Of a stretch of 64,000 bases of DNA, positions 63,256-64,000 are shown one piece after another. Source of the DNA: Microthrixaceae bacterium (GTDB lineage: Bacteria > Actinomycetota > Acidimicrobiia > Acidimicrobiales > Microtrichaceae); the NCBI GenBank assembly GCA_023957995.1, contig JAMLGK010000003.1, positions 62,001 to 126,000 on the forward strand, read 5' to 3'. Position 1 is the stretch's first letter. The number at the start of each line of letters is the position of its first letter. A program made the position numbers and the translations under genes. Below the pieces are notes generated by a model, which was not told the origin of the DNA, did not search any database, and was given only the letters and a program-made list of their open reading frames with translations.

Positions 63256-64000
63256 GTGTCTCCCACAGAGCCCCCGATCGAGCCGTTGGCAGCCGTCTCA
63301 CCCCGGGTGAGCGTGGTGATCCCCTGTCACAATTCCCTCGGTCTGCTGCCCGAGACCGTCGATGCCGTTCTGGGCCAGTCGTTCCGGGACCTCGAGGTCG
63401 TGCTGGTGGACGACGGTGGCGACGACGACCTGGCCGGCTGGTGCGAGTCGGTCGCGGACCCCCGGATGCGTTGCGTGCGCCAGCAGAACGCGGGGGTGTC
63501 GGCTGCGCGGAACCTCGGAATCTCGGTGAGCCGCGGTGAGCTGGTGGCGTTCTGTGACTCCGATGACGTGTGGGTGCCCCATGCCCTGGAAGCTCTGGTT
63601 GCACGCTATGACGAGGCGGTTGGCGAAACGGTGGCCGGGAGCGCGCCCGCGGGCGAGGTGGGACTGGTCTACGGGTGGTACCAGGTGGCCGACTCCGAGG
63701 GCGTTCCCACCGGCCGGGTGGCTGCCTACCGCATCGAGGGCGAAGCCTGGGAGGACCTGGTGCGGGTCAACCCGGTCGGGGCCTCGGCGACCCTGGTGCC
63801 GCGGGCGGTCCTGGATTCGGTGGGTGGGTTCATCGACAACCGCGACCGGTTCCCCGTGGACGTGGAGGACTGGGATCTGTGGTTGCGCATCGCCCAGGAC
63901 CACCGGCTCGCGGTCGTACCCGAGGTGCTCTACCACTACCGCCGTCACGACTCGAACTCGTCGGTAGCGGTTGATTCACTGGAGAGCGCGTACCGGGACC
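63256..64000 (+). CDS. Family 2 glycosyltransferase (N-terminal part, runs off the window)
   Basis: The visible 248 residues begin [15 protein letters not shown], then the GT-A fold: [69 protein letters not shown] (DxD-like metal motif) and a later [10 protein letters not shown]. The enzyme transfers a sugar from a nucleotide donor; acceptor and donor are unknown. The frame is open to the window end without a stop. GTG 63256 follows the -10-like TACACT and there is no ribosome site. Confidence 0.85.
   Translation, partial: MSPTEPPIEPLAAVSPRVSVVIPCHNSLGLLPETVDAVLGQSFRDLEVVLVDDGGDDDLAGWCESVADPRMRCVRQQNAGVSAARNLGISVSRGELVAFCDSDDVWVPHALEALVARYDEAVGETVAGSAPAGEVGLVYGWYQVADSEGVPTGRVAAYRIEGEAWEDLVRVNPVGASATLVPRAVLDSVGGFIDNRDRFPVDVEDWDLWLRIAQDHRLAVVPEVLYHYRRHDSNSSVAVDSLESAYRD

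Overview
The window is GC-rich DNA from an actinobacterium. Many genes start with GTG, and several actinobacterial hallmarks are present: an acyl-CoA carboxylase beta/epsilon pair, a mycothiol-dependent-isomerase-fold protein, an EtfD-like iron-sulfur membrane protein, and many start codons that follow a TANNNT hexamer by 6-8 bases, which points to leaderless transcription. Crotonyl-CoA carboxylase/reductase together with an ethylmalonyl-CoA-type mutase and many environmental-style lipoproteins would fit the class Acidimicrobiia. That placement is inference; there is no rRNA here to test it.

Layout. 0-10.7 kb: the dnaX (3' end)-ybaB-recR recombination operon, then thiolase, SDR, ccr, a YacP-like NYN nuclease, methylmalonyl-CoA epimerase, an OatA-like acyltransferase, a SRPBCC protein, a TIG lipoprotein and a 5'-3' exonuclease. 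10.8-21.9 kb: a LuxR/LAL-type ATPase regulator, a small helix-turn-helix gene and a giant secreted Ig-repeat/RTX protein. All three are broken by many frameshifts between about 11.9 and 20.7 kb, while the genes on both sides are clean. 21.9-25.3 kb: a fused LivHM permease and its LivK-like binding lipoprotein. 25.5-33.1 kb: LigC-type DNA ligase, LOG protein, pccB-accE, metallophosphoesterase, mycothiol-type protein, lipoprotein hydrolase and family III CoA-transferase. 33.2-40.2 kb: degenerate GGDEF protein, threonine aldolase, ethylmalonyl-CoA mutase, a small membrane protein, livG-livF and a DUF1269-like protein. 40.3-52.6 kb: TAP-like hydrolase, a 59-residue membrane protein, carotenoid oxygenase, SRPBCC, a TetR/reductase pair with twin operators, a SWEET-like transporter divergent from an FGGY kinase and a PLP lyase, a MarR/flavin-oxidase-fold pair with palindromic operators, a YjbR protein and a DUF998-like protein. 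52.7-64 kb: tRNA-Gly(CCC), a 1516-residue VWA/DUF11 surface protein ending in LAFTG plus a membrane anchor, a di-iron-type hydrolase, dcd, an EtfD-like protein, an orphan ParA, gpmA and the start of a family 2 glycosyltransferase.

How the genes fit together. Thiolase, Ccr, epimerase, ethylmalonyl-CoA mutase and the propionyl-CoA carboxylase beta/epsilon subunits cover much of the ethylmalonyl-CoA pathway of acetyl-CoA assimilation, although they are spread over 36 kb. The EtfD-like protein would pass acyl-CoA dehydrogenase electrons to quinone. livK-livHM (24 kb) and livG-livF (38 kb) together make a complete branched-chain-type ABC importer split between two loci. The most novel-looking items are the seven-helix bacterial SWEET-like protein divergent from a carbohydrate kinase and a phospho-lyase-type PLP enzyme, the operator architectures at 45.4 and 50.7 kb, and the short tandem-repeat arrays at 37.8-38.0 and 42.2 kb.
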